This document shows positions 1-7,841 of a stretch of DNA of 32,591 nucleotides, piece after piece. Every line of letters begins with the position of its first letter. Position 1 is the first letter of the stretch. The position numbers and the translations under genes are program-made. Origin of the DNA: Microvirga sesbaniae (GTDB lineage Bacteria; Pseudomonadota; Alphaproteobacteria; Rhizobiales; Beijerinckiaceae); NCBI RefSeq assembly GCF_025460805.1, contig NZ_JAMXFJ010000047.1, forward strand, positions 1 through 32,591, read 5' to 3'. Under the pieces are notes generated by a model. It did not search any database, was not told the origin of the DNA, and worked only from the letters and a program-made list of their open reading frames with translations.

Positions 1-257
1 TTCCCTGAAGCGGTGTACTCACCAAAGCGTAAGACTGGTCGATGTTCATTCCATCCAGCCCCATAAGGGCCGGCGCAAGGACACCGCCGCCTACGCTTCT
101 CTTCCCTCTCAACAATGTCAAAGAGCAACACATCTTCCGATGTGACCGATAAAAACAGACCTCCGCAGAACAGCGCTTGTTCCCGACCGAAGTCGGGCCC
201 AACAGCCCGGTTTCTGAGGAAGATCTGGGCGCCGTTCGCGTCAGCGGCGGCGTCGAT
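1..257 (-). other. pre-16S rRNA leader of an rRNA operon
   Basis: Read on the minus strand, this stretch looks like the transcribed leader of an rRNA operon. It carries a boxA-like antitermination signal TGCTCTTTGACA at 127-116, then a purine-rich tract and a long stretch running towards the left edge. This order (promoter, boxA, about 120 nt, 16S) is the usual one in alphaproteobacterial rrn leaders. The 16S gene itself is not in the window and should start just beyond position 1. No protein-coding gene is seen here. Confidence 0.75.
116..127 (-). promoter_or_regulatory. boxA-like antitermination element
   Basis: The minus strand reads TGCTCTTTGACA, close to the bacterial boxA consensus TGCTCTTTA bound by NusB/S10 in rRNA leaders. 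It lies downstream of the predicted rrn promoter and upstream of the off-window 16S gene. Confidence 0.65.
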
Positions 258-263
258 GGGGGG

Positions 264-293
264 TATATAGGCCGAACCTCGCGGGCCTGTCAA
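264..293 (-). promoter_or_regulatory. rRNA operon promoter, minus strand
   Basis: On the minus strand a perfect -35 box TTGACA (293-288) is followed after 18 bp by TATATA (269-264). It lies about 140 nt upstream of the boxA-like element and points out of the left edge. An A-rich tract just upstream (minus-strand AAAAAACTTTC, 314-304) could act as an UP element. The arrangement fits a strong stable-RNA promoter. Confidence 0.7.
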
Positions 294-446
294 CGTGCTT
301 CGTGAAAGTTTTTTGACAGGCCGCCTGTGGGCTTTCCGGAGCGCCTCCCGCACAGGTTTTTTCACCCCTGCCTCACTGCCGACACAGTGCGGCCCGAAGC
401 AGAGCCGCGGCGGGCGTCCATTTCCGCACCCTCTATCCTCGGAGAG

Positions 447-477
447 TTGGCGCGCCCTGCGCAAGCTTGTCTATTAG
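447..477 (+). promoter_or_regulatory. possible promoter of the M23 peptidase gene
   Basis: TTGGCG (447-452) and TATTAG (472-477) are separated by 19 bp, and transcription would begin about 75 nt before the ATG at 560. The match is only fair and the spacing long, so this is a weak call. Apart from this, 295-559 shows no gene. Confidence 0.25.
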
Positions 478-559
478 TCTGTGCGGTTGTCGTCTCTTGT
501 GCTAGATGGCCTCTGGTGTCTGTGACAGCAACCCACGTCCTTCATGCCAGACAGAGATC

Positions 560-2599
560 ATGACCGCTCTTCCCCCCGATGACAGCCATGCCAAGAGTTC
601 CCGAAAGGAAGCTTCGCGCCTGTCGTCCGGCATCGATCTCGGCCATGAACCTCCCCTCAATACCAGCGGCAACGCGGCCCCTGAGGTCGACAAGTGGGAA
701 GTGAACCTGCGCTGGCTGGGCGCCAGCATCCTGACCGGCGTCACGGGCGCCGTCCTGATTGGAGCCTCCATCTACATCGCCCTCGAAGGGGCGACGACCT
801 CCGCCCTCCCGCCTGAGCGGGCCGCTCTCAATGGCCGGACTCCGTCGGCGAGCGTCGAGGAGCGGACCTCGAACCTGGCCCGCAAGGCCGACCGGCTCAA
901 CATGACGGAGCAGACGTCGTCTGCGCGCCAGAGCTTCAAGGCCCCGATGACGATCCGCATCGGAGAGCGCGAGGCGATCAAGGTCCGCAACTTCGTCCGC
1001 ATCGCCACGAACCTCTCCCTGAGCGCCGGCACCTACGCGGCCGACATCCCGCCCTTCAATCCGCTGCGCCTGTTTGCCGAGGGAATGGACGAGCAACGCG
1101 TCGAGCCGACCCCGGAGGTCGCGGACGCGGACGTATCGGTCCTCAGGCGCGATCTCGCTTCGGTAGCCATCGCGGCGAGCGCCCCCTCCCTGACCGACGG
1201 CGACGTGCTGGCGATCCTGGAGGAGGAACGGCGGGTCTTCAACGATGCGGGGCGCCGGACCCCGGTGCCGATCCCGGCCCAGCAGATGCTGTCCCGGACC
1301 CTGCGGCAGCCGGAAGGGCTTGGAGACGCCCTGGGATACGCCCGCGTCGTGGACGCCCCCTTCAGCACGATCGAGGTTCGCGTCGTGCCCGAGAACGTGA
1401 CCGAACTGCCCAAGATCGAGCAGAAGACCATGGCGCCCCTCGTCGAGGAACGCGACGTGGTCCTCAAGAAGGGAGAGACCCTCGAGACGGTCCTGCGCAG
1501 CTACGGGGGCACCCCCGGGCAGATCGCCGCGATCACCACGGCTCTGGCGGCCCGGATCAAGGTCGAGGGTCTGACCGAAGGCCAGAGGCTGCGCATTCTC
1601 ATTGCCCCAGGGCCCCGGCTCGGCGACCCCCGGCAGATCGTCCGGGTGATCACGCTGGGAGAACGAGGGATCGAGGGAATCGCGGCCGCCAACGATCGCG
1701 GCGTCTTCGTGTCCGTCACGCCACCGGCCGACGAGAGGAACCGCCAGGTCGCCGAAGCCTCGGAGAACGAGGAGGACGAGGACGACGACGGGCGCGGCGT
1801 GCGGCTCTACGAAAGCCTCTACGAAACGGCGCTCAAGAACGAGCTGCCCCGCCAGACGGTCGACGAACTGGTGCGGATCTTCGGCTACGACGTGGATTTT
1901 CAGCGCCGGGTCTCGCAGGGTGACTCCTTCGAGATCTTCTTCGGCTCCGATGACGACAACGGCGCGCCCGAGGTTCTCTATGCCGCCCTGACGGTGGCCG
2001 GGGAAGCCCGCCGCGTCTATCGCTATCAGGGCGAGGACGGCACGGTCGACTTCTTCGACGAATCCGGCCGCTCCCTCAAGAAGTTCCTGATCCGCAAGCC
2101 CATCTCCGACGGCATTCTTCGTTCGGGCTTCGGATCGCGCTTCCATCCGATCCTGGGCTATTCGCGGCCCCATACGGGCATCGACTGGGCCAACAAGGTG
2201 GGCACCCCGATCCTGGCCGCCGGCAACGGCACCATCCGCTTCGCCGACTGGAAATCGGGCTACGGGCGTCACATCGAGATCCAGCACGCGAACGGCTATG
2301 TGACGACCTATTCCCACATGTCCGGCTTCGCCAAGAACATGGCGTCCGGCACCAGGGTCCGGCAGGGGCAGGTCATTGGCTATTTGGGCAGCACGGGCCT
2401 GTCGACCGGCCCTCACCTCCACTACGAGGTGCTCATCAACGGCAGCTTCGTCGATCCTCTCAAGATCCGCCTGCCGCGGGGACGGGAGCTCGAGGGTCGC
2501 GGGCTGGCGGATTTCAAGCGCCAGCGTGAGCAGGTCGACGAACTGATGTCCCACAGCGTCGCCTCCGCCACGCTCTCCCAGCGGGCCGAGCTGCGATAG
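560..2599 (+). CDS. M23-family peptidoglycan DD-metallopeptidase, membrane anchored
   Basis: This 679-residue protein has an N-terminal cytoplasmic tail, one membrane segment at about residues 52-75, a long periplasmic linker region, and a C-terminal M23 (LytM-type) domain from about residue 515. Zinc-ligand motifs are intact: HTGID with H538, and HLHYE with H619 and H621. It is therefore probably an active endopeptidase cutting peptide cross-links in peptidoglycan, not a degenerate EnvC/NlpD-type activator. A segment near residues 299-350 (VVLKKGETLETVL) resembles the LysM-like or OapA-like part seen before M23 domains. A very acidic run (about residues 410-420) precedes the next folded part. 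The ATG at 560 is preferred because AGAGA lies just upstream; an in-frame ATG at 506 has no ribosome binding site. The divergent neighbour is the rRNA operon promoter. The next gene follows after 6 bp, so the two may be co-transcribed. Confidence 0.88.
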   Translation: MTALPPDDSHAKSSRKEASRLSSGIDLGHEPPLNTSGNAAPEVDKWEVNLRWLGASILTGVTGAVLIGASIYIALEGATTSALPPERAALNGRTPSASVEERTSNLARKADRLNMTEQTSSARQSFKAPMTIRIGEREAIKVRNFVRIATNLSLSAGTYAADIPPFNPLRLFAEGMDEQRVEPTPEVADADVSVLRRDLASVAIAASAPSLTDGDVLAILEEERRVFNDAGRRTPVPIPAQQMLSRTLRQPEGLGDALGYARVVDAPFSTIEVRVVPENVTELPKIEQKTMAPLVEERDVVLKKGETLETVLRSYGGTPGQIAAITTALAARIKVEGLTEGQRLRILIAPGPRLGDPRQIVRVITLGERGIEGIAAANDRGVFVSVTPPADERNRQVAEASENEEDEDDDGRGVRLYESLYETALKNELPRQTVDELVRIFGYDVDFQRRVSQGDSFEIFFGSDDDNGAPEVLYAALTVAGEARRVYRYQGEDGTVDFFDESGRSLKKFLIRKPISDGILRSGFGSRFHPILGYSRPHTGIDWANKVGTPILAAGNGTIRFADWKSGYGRHIEIQHANGYVTTYSHMSGFAKNMASGTRVRQGQVIGYLGSTGLSTGPHLHYEVLINGSFVDPLKIRLPRGRELEGRGLADFKRQREQVDELMSHSVASATLSQRAELR

Positions 2600-2605
2600 A
2601 GCCCC

Positions 2606-3523
2606 ATGCTCGACCTTTTCGCGATCGTCCTGCCGGTCTTCGGCCTGATCGGCATCGGCTATGTCGCGCGCCAGACGGGACTCATCTCCGAGCGGGCCGG
2701 CGAAGGCCTGTCCGAATTCGTCTTCACGCTCGCCCTCCCGTGCCTGATCTTCCGCACCCTCGTGCGCGCCGAGATCCCGGACGTCCAGCCCTGGGGCTAC
2801 TGGATCTCCTATTTCGTCGGGGTGGCCGTCGTCTGGCTCCTGGCCACCGTGATCGGGCGGCGTTTCTTCGGGATCAAGGGTGTGTCCGGAGTCGTCGCCG
2901 GCTTTTCGGCCGGACAGGCGAACACCGTCTTCGTCGGCGTTCCGATGATCCTCAAGGCCTATGGGGACGAGGGCGCGGTTCCGCTCTTCCTCCTGATCGC
3001 CGTGCATCTCCCCGTCACGATGACCCTGGCGACGGTCCTGGCCGAGGGGCGCCAGGCTTCGCCGGTCGTCGTCCTGCGCCGCCTCCTGACCCATCCCATC
3101 GTCGTCGGGATCCTGGCGGGATCCGCCTGCCGCCCGCTCGCCGCCCACGTGCCGGCTCCCGCCTGGCAGGTCATGGATCTCCTGGCGAGCGCGGCGGTGC
3201 CCTGCGCCCTCATCTCCATGGGCATCGCGTTGCGCCGCTATGGCCTCCAGACGGGCTGGAAACTGCCGGCCGCGATCTCCTTCCTCAAGCTCGTGCTCCA
3301 TCCCCTGATCGTGCTGGTGCTGGCCACAAAGGTGTTCGCCATGCCGCCGGTCTGGGCCGGGGTCGCGGTGCTCTTCGCCTCGTGCCCGTCCGGGATCAAT
3401 GCCTATCTCTTCGCCGAGCGCTACGGGGAAGGCGTTGCCCTCGCGTCCAGCGCCATCACCCTGTCGACGTTCCTCGCCCTGGGCACGACGCTCGTCTGGC
3501 TCTCCGTGCTCGGCATAGGCTGA
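2606..3523 (+). CDS. AEC-family (auxin efflux carrier-like) permease
   Basis: This 305-residue protein is almost entirely hydrophobic, with about ten predicted membrane helices in two groups of five separated by a short hydrophilic stretch, the AEC/BART architecture. The first helix (IVLPVFGLIGIGYVARQ) and the conserved Asn/Pro-rich segments (GFSAGQANTVFVGVP and the C-terminal LFASCPSGINAYLFAERYG) match the family. Bacterial members export or exchange small organic anions such as malate, but the substrate here cannot be read from sequence. It starts 6 bp after the M23 gene and probably shares its transcript. The gene ends before a long repeat-filled stretch (3524-3757). Confidence 0.85.
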   Translation: MLDLFAIVLPVFGLIGIGYVARQTGLISERAGEGLSEFVFTLALPCLIFRTLVRAEIPDVQPWGYWISYFVGVAVVWLLATVIGRRFFGIKGVSGVVAGFSAGQANTVFVGVPMILKAYGDEGAVPLFLLIAVHLPVTMTLATVLAEGRQASPVVVLRRLLTHPIVVGILAGSACRPLAAHVPAPAWQVMDLLASAAVPCALISMGIALRRYGLQTGWKLPAAISFLKLVLHPLIVLVLATKVFAMPPVWAGVAVLFASCPSGINAYLFAERYGEGVALASSAITLSTFLALGTTLVWLSVLGIG

Positions 3524-3586
3524 GGCGGGGCTGCGCGAGCCCGTCGTGCGGCCCCGGAGGGCCATCCGATGCTCCATTCTTGGCCG

Positions 3587-3640
3587 GCGCATCGTTCAGG
3601 GCGGACCCAGAGGGCCGCGTCCGAGGCTTTAAGCTTATGT
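3587..3640. repeat. truncated palindromic element, copy A part 1
   Basis: GCGCATCG (3587-3594) is followed by a core at 3601-3620 (GGACCCAGAGGGCCGCGTC) that also occurs at 20186-20204 and, reversed, near 13076-13094 and 18536-18554. The opposite arm is missing, so this is a partial copy. Confidence 0.75.
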
Positions 3641-3760
3641 TTTGGAGCATCTTTTACGCACAAAACCGGTTCCCGCTTTTCACGTCCGATACTCTCATTC
3701 AAGAAGAAAGCATCGGATGGATCCCAAAAGTGCAAGTCCACTTTTGGGTCCGATGCTTTA
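3641..3760. repeat. nested palindromic element, copy A part 2
   Basis: A degenerate unit with GGAGCATC, AAAACCGG and TCCGAT (about 3645-3700) precedes a nearly perfect nested hairpin. The outer arms AAAGCATCGGA (3707-3717) and TCCGATGCTTT (3749-3759) enclose inner arms CCCAAAAGTG (3723-3732) and CACTTTTGGG (3739-3748). The right arm contains the TAA stop of the minus-strand gluQ gene (3760-3758). The same inner hairpin recurs at 18442-18466 and, degenerate, at 20296-20320. Confidence 0.85.
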
Positions 3761-4630
3761 GAAGCCGAGGCGCCGCCGGATGGCCTGCGGGGTCACGCCG
3801 TCGGCGCGCAGCTCCGACAGGGCTGGCGATTGCCGGCTCTTGGCCAGCTTGTCGCCCGTGGGGTCCAGCACGAGCCCGTGGTGGTGATAGAGGGGCGTCG
3901 GCAGGTCCAGCAGCGCCTGCAGCAGCACGTGGAGGTCGGTCGCGGCTTCGAGATCCTGGCCGCGCACCACGTGGGTGACGCCCTGGAGGGCGTCATCCAC
4001 CACCACGGAGAGATGGTAGCTCGACGGGGTTTCCTTGCGCACGATCACCGCGTCGCCCCAGCGCCAGGGATCAGCCGCGACCGTCTCCTCGCGGCCGTCT
4101 CGGTCGAACCGCCTGAAGGCATGCGGCCCCGGCCTGAGTTTCTGCGCAGCCGCGCTGTCCAGGCGCCAGGCCTGGGGCTCGCCGGCCGCAATCCGGCGCT
4201 CGGCCTCTGCGGCGGGCACCTCCCGGCAGGTCCCCGGGTAGAGGGGTGCGCCGTCCGGATCGCGGGGCCAGTCCCGGCCGCTCTCCTGTTCCCGGCGGGC
4301 AACGGCCTGCACGATGTCCCGGCGGGTGCAGAAGCAGGGATAGACGACACCCCTCCCCTTCAGCTTCAGGAAGGCAGCGCGGTAATCCGCAAAATGTTCG
4401 GACTGGCGCCGCACCGGGATCTCCCACTGCAGGCCGAGCCAGGCGAGATCCTCATGGATGGCGGCCTCGAAGTCCGGCCGGCATCGTGTGATATCGATAT
4501 CCTCGATGCGCAGGAGGAAGCGCCCGCCGAATCGGCCGGCGAAATCGGCATTGAGAAGAGCCGAATAGGCATGGCCCAGGTGAAGCCGCCCGTTCGGGCT
4601 CGGAGCGAATCGGAAAACGGGCTTCGTCAC
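3758..4630 (-). CDS. gluQ: glutamyl-Q tRNA(Asp) synthetase
   Basis: This 290-residue class I synthetase paralogue lacks the anticodon-binding domain of glutamyl-tRNA synthetase, as in E. coli GluQ/YadB. It attaches glutamate to the queuosine base at position 34 of tRNA(Asp). The HIGH-type motif is HLGH at residues 17-20 (after RFAPSPNGRL) and the KMSKS-type motif is KLAKS at 261-265. The zinc site known from the family is present: C99, C101, Y131 and C135. The start is GTG at 4630, because homology begins immediately after it and the upstream reading frame runs into the divergent glycosylase gene. The stop codon TAA lies inside a palindromic repeat arm. It is divergent from the glycosylase gene with 33 bp between starts, so both promoters must overlap or lie in each other's coding region. 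Confidence 0.9.
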   Translation of the reverse strand: MTKPVFRFAPSPNGRLHLGHAYSALLNADFAGRFGGRFLLRIEDIDITRCRPDFEAAIHEDLAWLGLQWEIPVRRQSEHFADYRAAFLKLKGRGVVYPCFCTRRDIVQAVARREQESGRDWPRDPDGAPLYPGTCREVPAAEAERRIAAGEPQAWRLDSAAAQKLRPGPHAFRRFDRDGREETVAADPWRWGDAVIVRKETPSSYHLSVVVDDALQGVTHVVRGQDLEAATDLHVLLQALLDLPTPLYHHHGLVLDPTGDKLAKSRQSPALSELRADGVTPQAIRRRLGF

Positions 4631-4663
4631 GGGAGCCTGCGGGACAGGAAGGAACCTCAAGGA

Positions 4664-5308
4664 ATGACCACCCTCCTCGAAACGGATGCGGTTCTCAAGA
4701 GGGGCTTGGGCGAACTGGTGCTGGCGGACCCCGTCATGGCGAAGCTGGCGGCGGACGGGGTTACGCCGCACTTGCGCAAACGGCCGCCCGGCTTCGAGGG
4801 CCTGGCCTGGATCGTCGTGGGACAGCAAGTTTCCACCGCGAGCGCGGAAGCCATCTGGAATCGCCTCCGGCAGAACCTCGAACCGCCGCGGCCGGACGTC
4901 TTTCTCCGGCTGTCCGACGAGGATCTCCGGGCGGCCGGATTGTCCGCCGGCAAGGTCCGGACCCTGCGCGCCCTGGCGACGGAGATCGTGGAAGGCCGCC
5001 TCTCCCTCGACGAGCTGCGGAATCGCCCGGCCGAGGAGGCTCATGGCCTCCTCACGCGGGTAAAGGGGATCGGCCCCTGGACGGCGGACGTCTACCTGCT
5101 CTTCTGCCTCGGGCATCCGGACGCTTTTCCGAGCGGGGATCTGGCCGTGCAGGAGGCGGCCCGCCTCGCCTACGGGCTCGAAGCGCGGCCGGACGCCCGC
5201 ACCCTGACCGCTTTGGCCGAACGATGGCGCCCATGGCGGGGGGTCGCGGCCAAGATGCTCTGGGCCTATTACCGCGTGATCAAGTCCCGGGAGGGCGCCC
5301 CCGGCTGA
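4664..5308 (+). CDS. DNA-3-methyladenine glycosylase II family (AlkA-type)
   Basis: This 214-residue protein belongs to the helix-hairpin-helix DNA glycosylase superfamily, which flips out and excises alkylated bases at the start of base excision repair. The helix-hairpin-helix is at about residues 130-143 (LTRVKGIGPWTADV). The catalytic aspartate is D159 in FPSGDLAVQ, at the expected distance after the hairpin. The N-terminal AlkA subdomain is short, as in the Mag1/AlkA-II subgroup. The start at 4664 is preceded by AAGGAACCTCAAGGA, a good ribosome binding site; the frame is open much further upstream (to 3569), but that stretch is antisense to gluQ and is not coding. The gene is followed by repeat copy B. 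Confidence 0.88.
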   Translation: MTTLLETDAVLKRGLGELVLADPVMAKLAADGVTPHLRKRPPGFEGLAWIVVGQQVSTASAEAIWNRLRQNLEPPRPDVFLRLSDEDLRAAGLSAGKVRTLRALATEIVEGRLSLDELRNRPAEEAHGLLTRVKGIGPWTADVYLLFCLGHPDAFPSGDLAVQEAARLAYGLEARPDARTLTALAERWRPWRGVAAKMLWAYYRVIKSREGAPG

Positions 5309-5350
5309 CCGGACCGCCGGCCGCCCTGGCCTCCCCTCCCCCGGAAGCCG

Positions 5351-5404
5351 CTAGCGCACCGTGCGAAAAAGTGGACGCGGTTTTTCGCGTCGAGCGGTGC
5401 GCCG
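5351..5404. repeat. short palindromic element, copy B
   Basis: Outer arms GCGCACCG (5354-5361) and CGGTGCGC (5395-5402) enclose inner arms GCGAAAAA (5363-5370) and TTTTTCGC (5381-5388). CTAG overlaps the left end (5351-5354). The element lies two bases from the stop codon of the minus-strand aldolase gene and between two convergent genes, where it could also work as a two-way terminator. Confidence 0.75.
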
Positions 5405-5405
5405 C

Positions 5406-6176
5406 TCAAGCCCGCGCGGCCACGAGGGCCGCATGGGCGCCGGACCGGAGCATGGCGATGTCGTTGCCGATGGACACCATGTGGAACCCCTTGGCGGACA
5501 GCTCCGCCGCGCGATCTCCCGACTGCGCGTAAACGGCCGCGAGCTTTCCGGCGGCCTTCGCCCGGGCGAGCACGTGATCCAGGGCCTTCTCGACCTCCGC
5601 GCCGGTGGGATTGACGCCCGCTCCCCGAGCCAGCGCGATCGACAGGTCCGAGGGGCCGACGAAGACTCCATCGATTCCGGGCACGGCCAGGACGTCGTCG
5701 ACGATGGCCAGGGCCTCCCGGGTCTCCACCATGGCGAAGGATACGGTCAGGTCGTTGGCCTTCCGGAGGTAGTCGCCCGGCTCCATCCCGGTCAGCGGGA
5801 GCGCCCCATAGGCGCCCCAGCTGCGCTCGCCCGTCGGCGGGTACTTCATGAAGGCGGCGAAGCGCCGTGCATCCTCGACGGTGTTGATCATCGGGGCGAT
5901 CGCGCCGGTCCCGCCGGCATCGAGGAACCGCGACGCGGTGGCGAAGTCCCCCACGGGGAGACGGACCAGGGCCGGCTTCCCGGCGGCGGCGATAAGGGGC
6001 ACGGCCTGGAGCGCGGCGGGGAAGTCTACGGCGCCGTGCTGCATGTCCAGGACGACCGCGTCGAACGCCTCGCGGGCCAGGATGCCGGCCACGGAGGGAT
6101 CCGGCAGGCCGCACCAGGCCGTCAGCAGGGGGGAGCCGGCTCTCAGCCGCTCGGGGAACGATGAATGGGTCGGCAT
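5406..6176 (-). CDS. HpcH/HpaI aldolase family protein
   Basis: This 256-residue protein has the TIM-barrel signatures of class II 2-oxo acid aldolases of the HpcH/HpaI/citrate-lyase-beta family (4-hydroxy-2-oxoheptanedioate or 2-keto-3-deoxy-L-rhamnonate aldolases). The conserved MQHGAVD, ALVRLPVGD, FAMVETREAL and GVFVGPSDLSIALA blocks carry the catalytic His, substrate-binding Arg and the metal-binding Glu and Asp of the family. It should cleave a 2-oxo acid into pyruvate and an aldehyde; the substrate is not predictable. ATG at 6176 was chosen because AAAGGGG lies about four bases upstream; a TTG at 6194 is an alternative. The zeta gene starts upstream on the same strand with a 55-bp gap, so they may be co-transcribed without sharing a function. 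Confidence 0.85.
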   Translation of the reverse strand: MPTHSSFPERLRAGSPLLTAWCGLPDPSVAGILAREAFDAVVLDMQHGAVDFPAALQAVPLIAAAGKPALVRLPVGDFATASRFLDAGGTGAIAPMINTVEDARRFAAFMKYPPTGERSWGAYGALPLTGMEPGDYLRKANDLTVSFAMVETREALAIVDDVLAVPGIDGVFVGPSDLSIALARGAGVNPTGAEVEKALDHVLARAKAAGKLAAVYAQSGDRAAELSAKGFHMVSIGNDIAMLRSGAHAALVAARA

Positions 6177-6231
6177 GATGCCCCTTTGCTTCAACGGCGC
6201 CTCGGCGCAACAAGGTCGCAGCCCGGAGGCG

Positions 6232-6555
6232 CTAACGCCCCGCCTTGATCTCCTCGATCGCCTGAGCCCTCAGCTGGCCGAGCTTGGCCCTGAGCGCGCT
6301 CTCGTCCAGCGGCTGGCCGGCGGCGCCCAGATCCTGATGCACCTTGCGGATCACGTCGCCGTCCCCGGGTTCGTGGAAATCGGCCAGGACGATGCTCCTG
6401 GCATAGGCCTCCGCGTCGGCGCCGGTCTTGCCCATGCGCCCGGCCACCCAGAGGCCCAGGAGCTTGTTGCAGCGCGCGGTCGCCTTGAAGCGGAGCTCCT
6501 CGTCGAGGGCGAACCGCTTCTCGAAGGCTTCCTCCCGGTCGTCGAACGTGGTCAT
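6232..6555 (-). CDS. DUF1476 / F1-ATPase inhibitor subunit zeta
   Basis: This 107-residue, mostly helical soluble protein begins MTTFDDREEAFEKRFALDEE and continues with RFKATARCNKLLGLW, the hallmark start of DUF1476. The family includes the zeta subunit that inhibits ATP hydrolysis by F1 in Paracoccus; the N-terminal stretch is the inhibitory part there. It occurs essentially only in Alphaproteobacteria, which supports the taxonomic call. The start has GGGAGGA ten bases upstream. It is divergent from purC across about 240 bp. Its location beside purine genes is common in related genomes, but a functional link is not shown. Confidence 0.88.
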   Translation of the reverse strand: MTTFDDREEAFEKRFALDEELRFKATARCNKLLGLWVAGRMGKTGADAEAYARSIVLADFHEPGDGDVIRKVHQDLGAAGQPLDESALRAKLGQLRAQAIEEIKAGR

Positions 6556-6794
6556 CGGCCTTGTCCTCCCTGGCTTTTCCTTATGCGATATAAGGGCGCA
6601 CTCGCGCTGCCGCCAGACGCTCCCCATCTCTCCAACGGTGCTTTCACCAGGTTGCAGGGTTGCAGCCTGTCTCCCCGCGTTGTGCTTGCCCGAGGGATCG
6701 GATAGGTTGCCCTTCAAGCGGACCGCCGGCGAAAAGCCGCGCGTCACGCCAGCCGCGGATCTAAAAAAATGACCATCCCCAGGAGCCACGGCAA

Positions 6795-7589
6795 ATGGAT
6801 TTTCTCAAACCACGGTACACGCCTATGAATCGTCGCCGTCGCATCTATGAGGGCAAGGCGAAGGTCCTCTATGAGGGCCCGGAACCCGGAACGCTCATCC
6901 AGCACTTCAAGGATGACGCGACCGCCTTCAATGCCAAGAAGCATGAAGTGATCGACGGCAAGGGCGTGCTCAACAACCGGATCTCGGAATACCTGTTCCA
7001 GCATCTGAACGACATCGGCATCCCGACCCACTTCATCCGCCGCCTCAACATGCGCGAGCAGCTGATTCGCGAGGTCGAGATCATCCCCCTCGAGGTGGTG
7101 GTGCGGAACGTGGCCGCCGGCTCGCTGGCCACCCGCCTCGGCATCGAGGAGGGCACCCAGCTGCCCCGCTCGATCATCGAATTCTATTACAAGAACGACG
7201 CCCTCAACGACCCGATGGTCTCGGAGGAGCACATCACGGCCTTCGGCTGGGCCTCGCCCCAGGAGATCGACGACATCATGGCGCTGGCCATCCGGGTCAA
7301 CGATTTCCTGTCCGGCCTCTTCCTCGGGGTCGGCATCCGCCTCGTCGACTTCAAGCTGGAGACGGGCCGTCTCTGGGAGGGCGAGATGATGCGCATCGTC
7401 GTGGCCGACGAGATCTCGCCGGATTCGTGCCGCCTCTGGGACATCAAGTCCAAGGACAAGCTCGACAAGGACCGGTTCCGCCGGGACATGGGCGGGCTGG
7501 TCGAGGCCTATACGGAGGTGGCCCGCCGGCTCGGCATCCTGTCCGAGAACGAGAACCCGGTCACGGGCGGCCCGCGCCTCGTGCAGTAA
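6795..7589 (+). CDS. purC: phosphoribosylaminoimidazole-succinocarboxamide synthase
   Basis: This 264-residue SAICAR synthetase joins CAIR and aspartate using ATP in de novo purine synthesis. Recognisable blocks are RRRRIYEGKAKVLYEG (ATP site), FKDDATAFNAKK, LEVVVRNVAAGS, IEFYYKNDALNDPM and LVDFKLETGR. Length and order are normal for the family. The ATG at 6795 has AGGAG nine bases upstream; the common annotated start at the downstream MNRRRR (6825) lacks a ribosome binding site, so the ten extra residues are probably real. A strong terminator follows, so purC looks like its own unit, separate from purSQL about 1.1 kb downstream. Confidence 0.95.
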   Translation: MDFLKPRYTPMNRRRRIYEGKAKVLYEGPEPGTLIQHFKDDATAFNAKKHEVIDGKGVLNNRISEYLFQHLNDIGIPTHFIRRLNMREQLIREVEIIPLEVVVRNVAAGSLATRLGIEEGTQLPRSIIEFYYKNDALNDPMVSEEHITAFGWASPQEIDDIMALAIRVNDFLSGLFLGVGIRLVDFKLETGRLWEGEMMRIVVADEISPDSCRLWDIKSKDKLDKDRFRRDMGGLVEAYTEVARRLGILSENENPVTGGPRLVQ

Positions 7590-7612
7590 AGCCCACGTTC
7601 CTCGCATCCTGC

Positions 7613-7640
7613 AAAGCCCGGCCGCCGCGCCGGGCTTTTT
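7613..7640 (+). terminator. rho-independent terminator of purC
   Basis: AAAGCCCGGC (7613-7622) pairs with GCCGGGCTTT (7629-7638) around a 6-nt loop, and the hairpin runs into TTTTT (7636-7640). It starts 24 bp after the purC stop codon. Confidence 0.85.
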
Positions 7641-7751
7641 GTTGGCCGCCGGGGGGCCGGCGCTTCTTCGACGCCATGAGTCCGTTCCGCCGGTCCCGAG
7701 GGAGAGGCGCTGCGCATGCCTGATCGGGACCTGCGGGGGCGCCACGCAATC

Positions 7752-7841
7752 CGTCATCACCGGGCTTGTCCCGGTGATCCCGCTCGGTCGAGGCGCGGCG
7801 CCTTTCCGACCGGGATGGCCGGGACAGCCCCGGCCATGACG
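7752..7841. repeat. palindromic intergenic repeat, GTCATCACCGGG type
   Basis: The left hairpin ATCACCGGG (7756-7764) pairs with CCCGGTGAT (7770-7778), and the right half contains GGCCGGGACAGCCCCGGCC. The ends CGTCAT and ATGACG mirror each other. It belongs by appearance to the widespread rhizobial type built on CCGGGACAAGCCCGG, often wrongly annotated as a small protein with SWPGLSRPS. It is unrelated to the CTAG-ended elements elsewhere in this window. Confidence 0.8.

Noticed and set aside
542..3592. Long minus-strand open frame (1016 codons) opposite the M23 and AEC genes
   Set aside because: It is a GC-driven shadow of two well-supported plus-strand genes; its composition is Arg/Gly/Asp-rich without any domain.
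3569..4663. Extension of the AlkA-type gene upstream to 3569
   Set aside because: The extra part is repeat DNA and antisense gluQ; the ATG at 4664 has its own ribosome binding site and matches the family start.
6556..6794. Purine riboswitch or clear promoter in the purC-zeta divergent region
   Set aside because: I saw no purine aptamer core and no -35/-10 pair with acceptable spacing.
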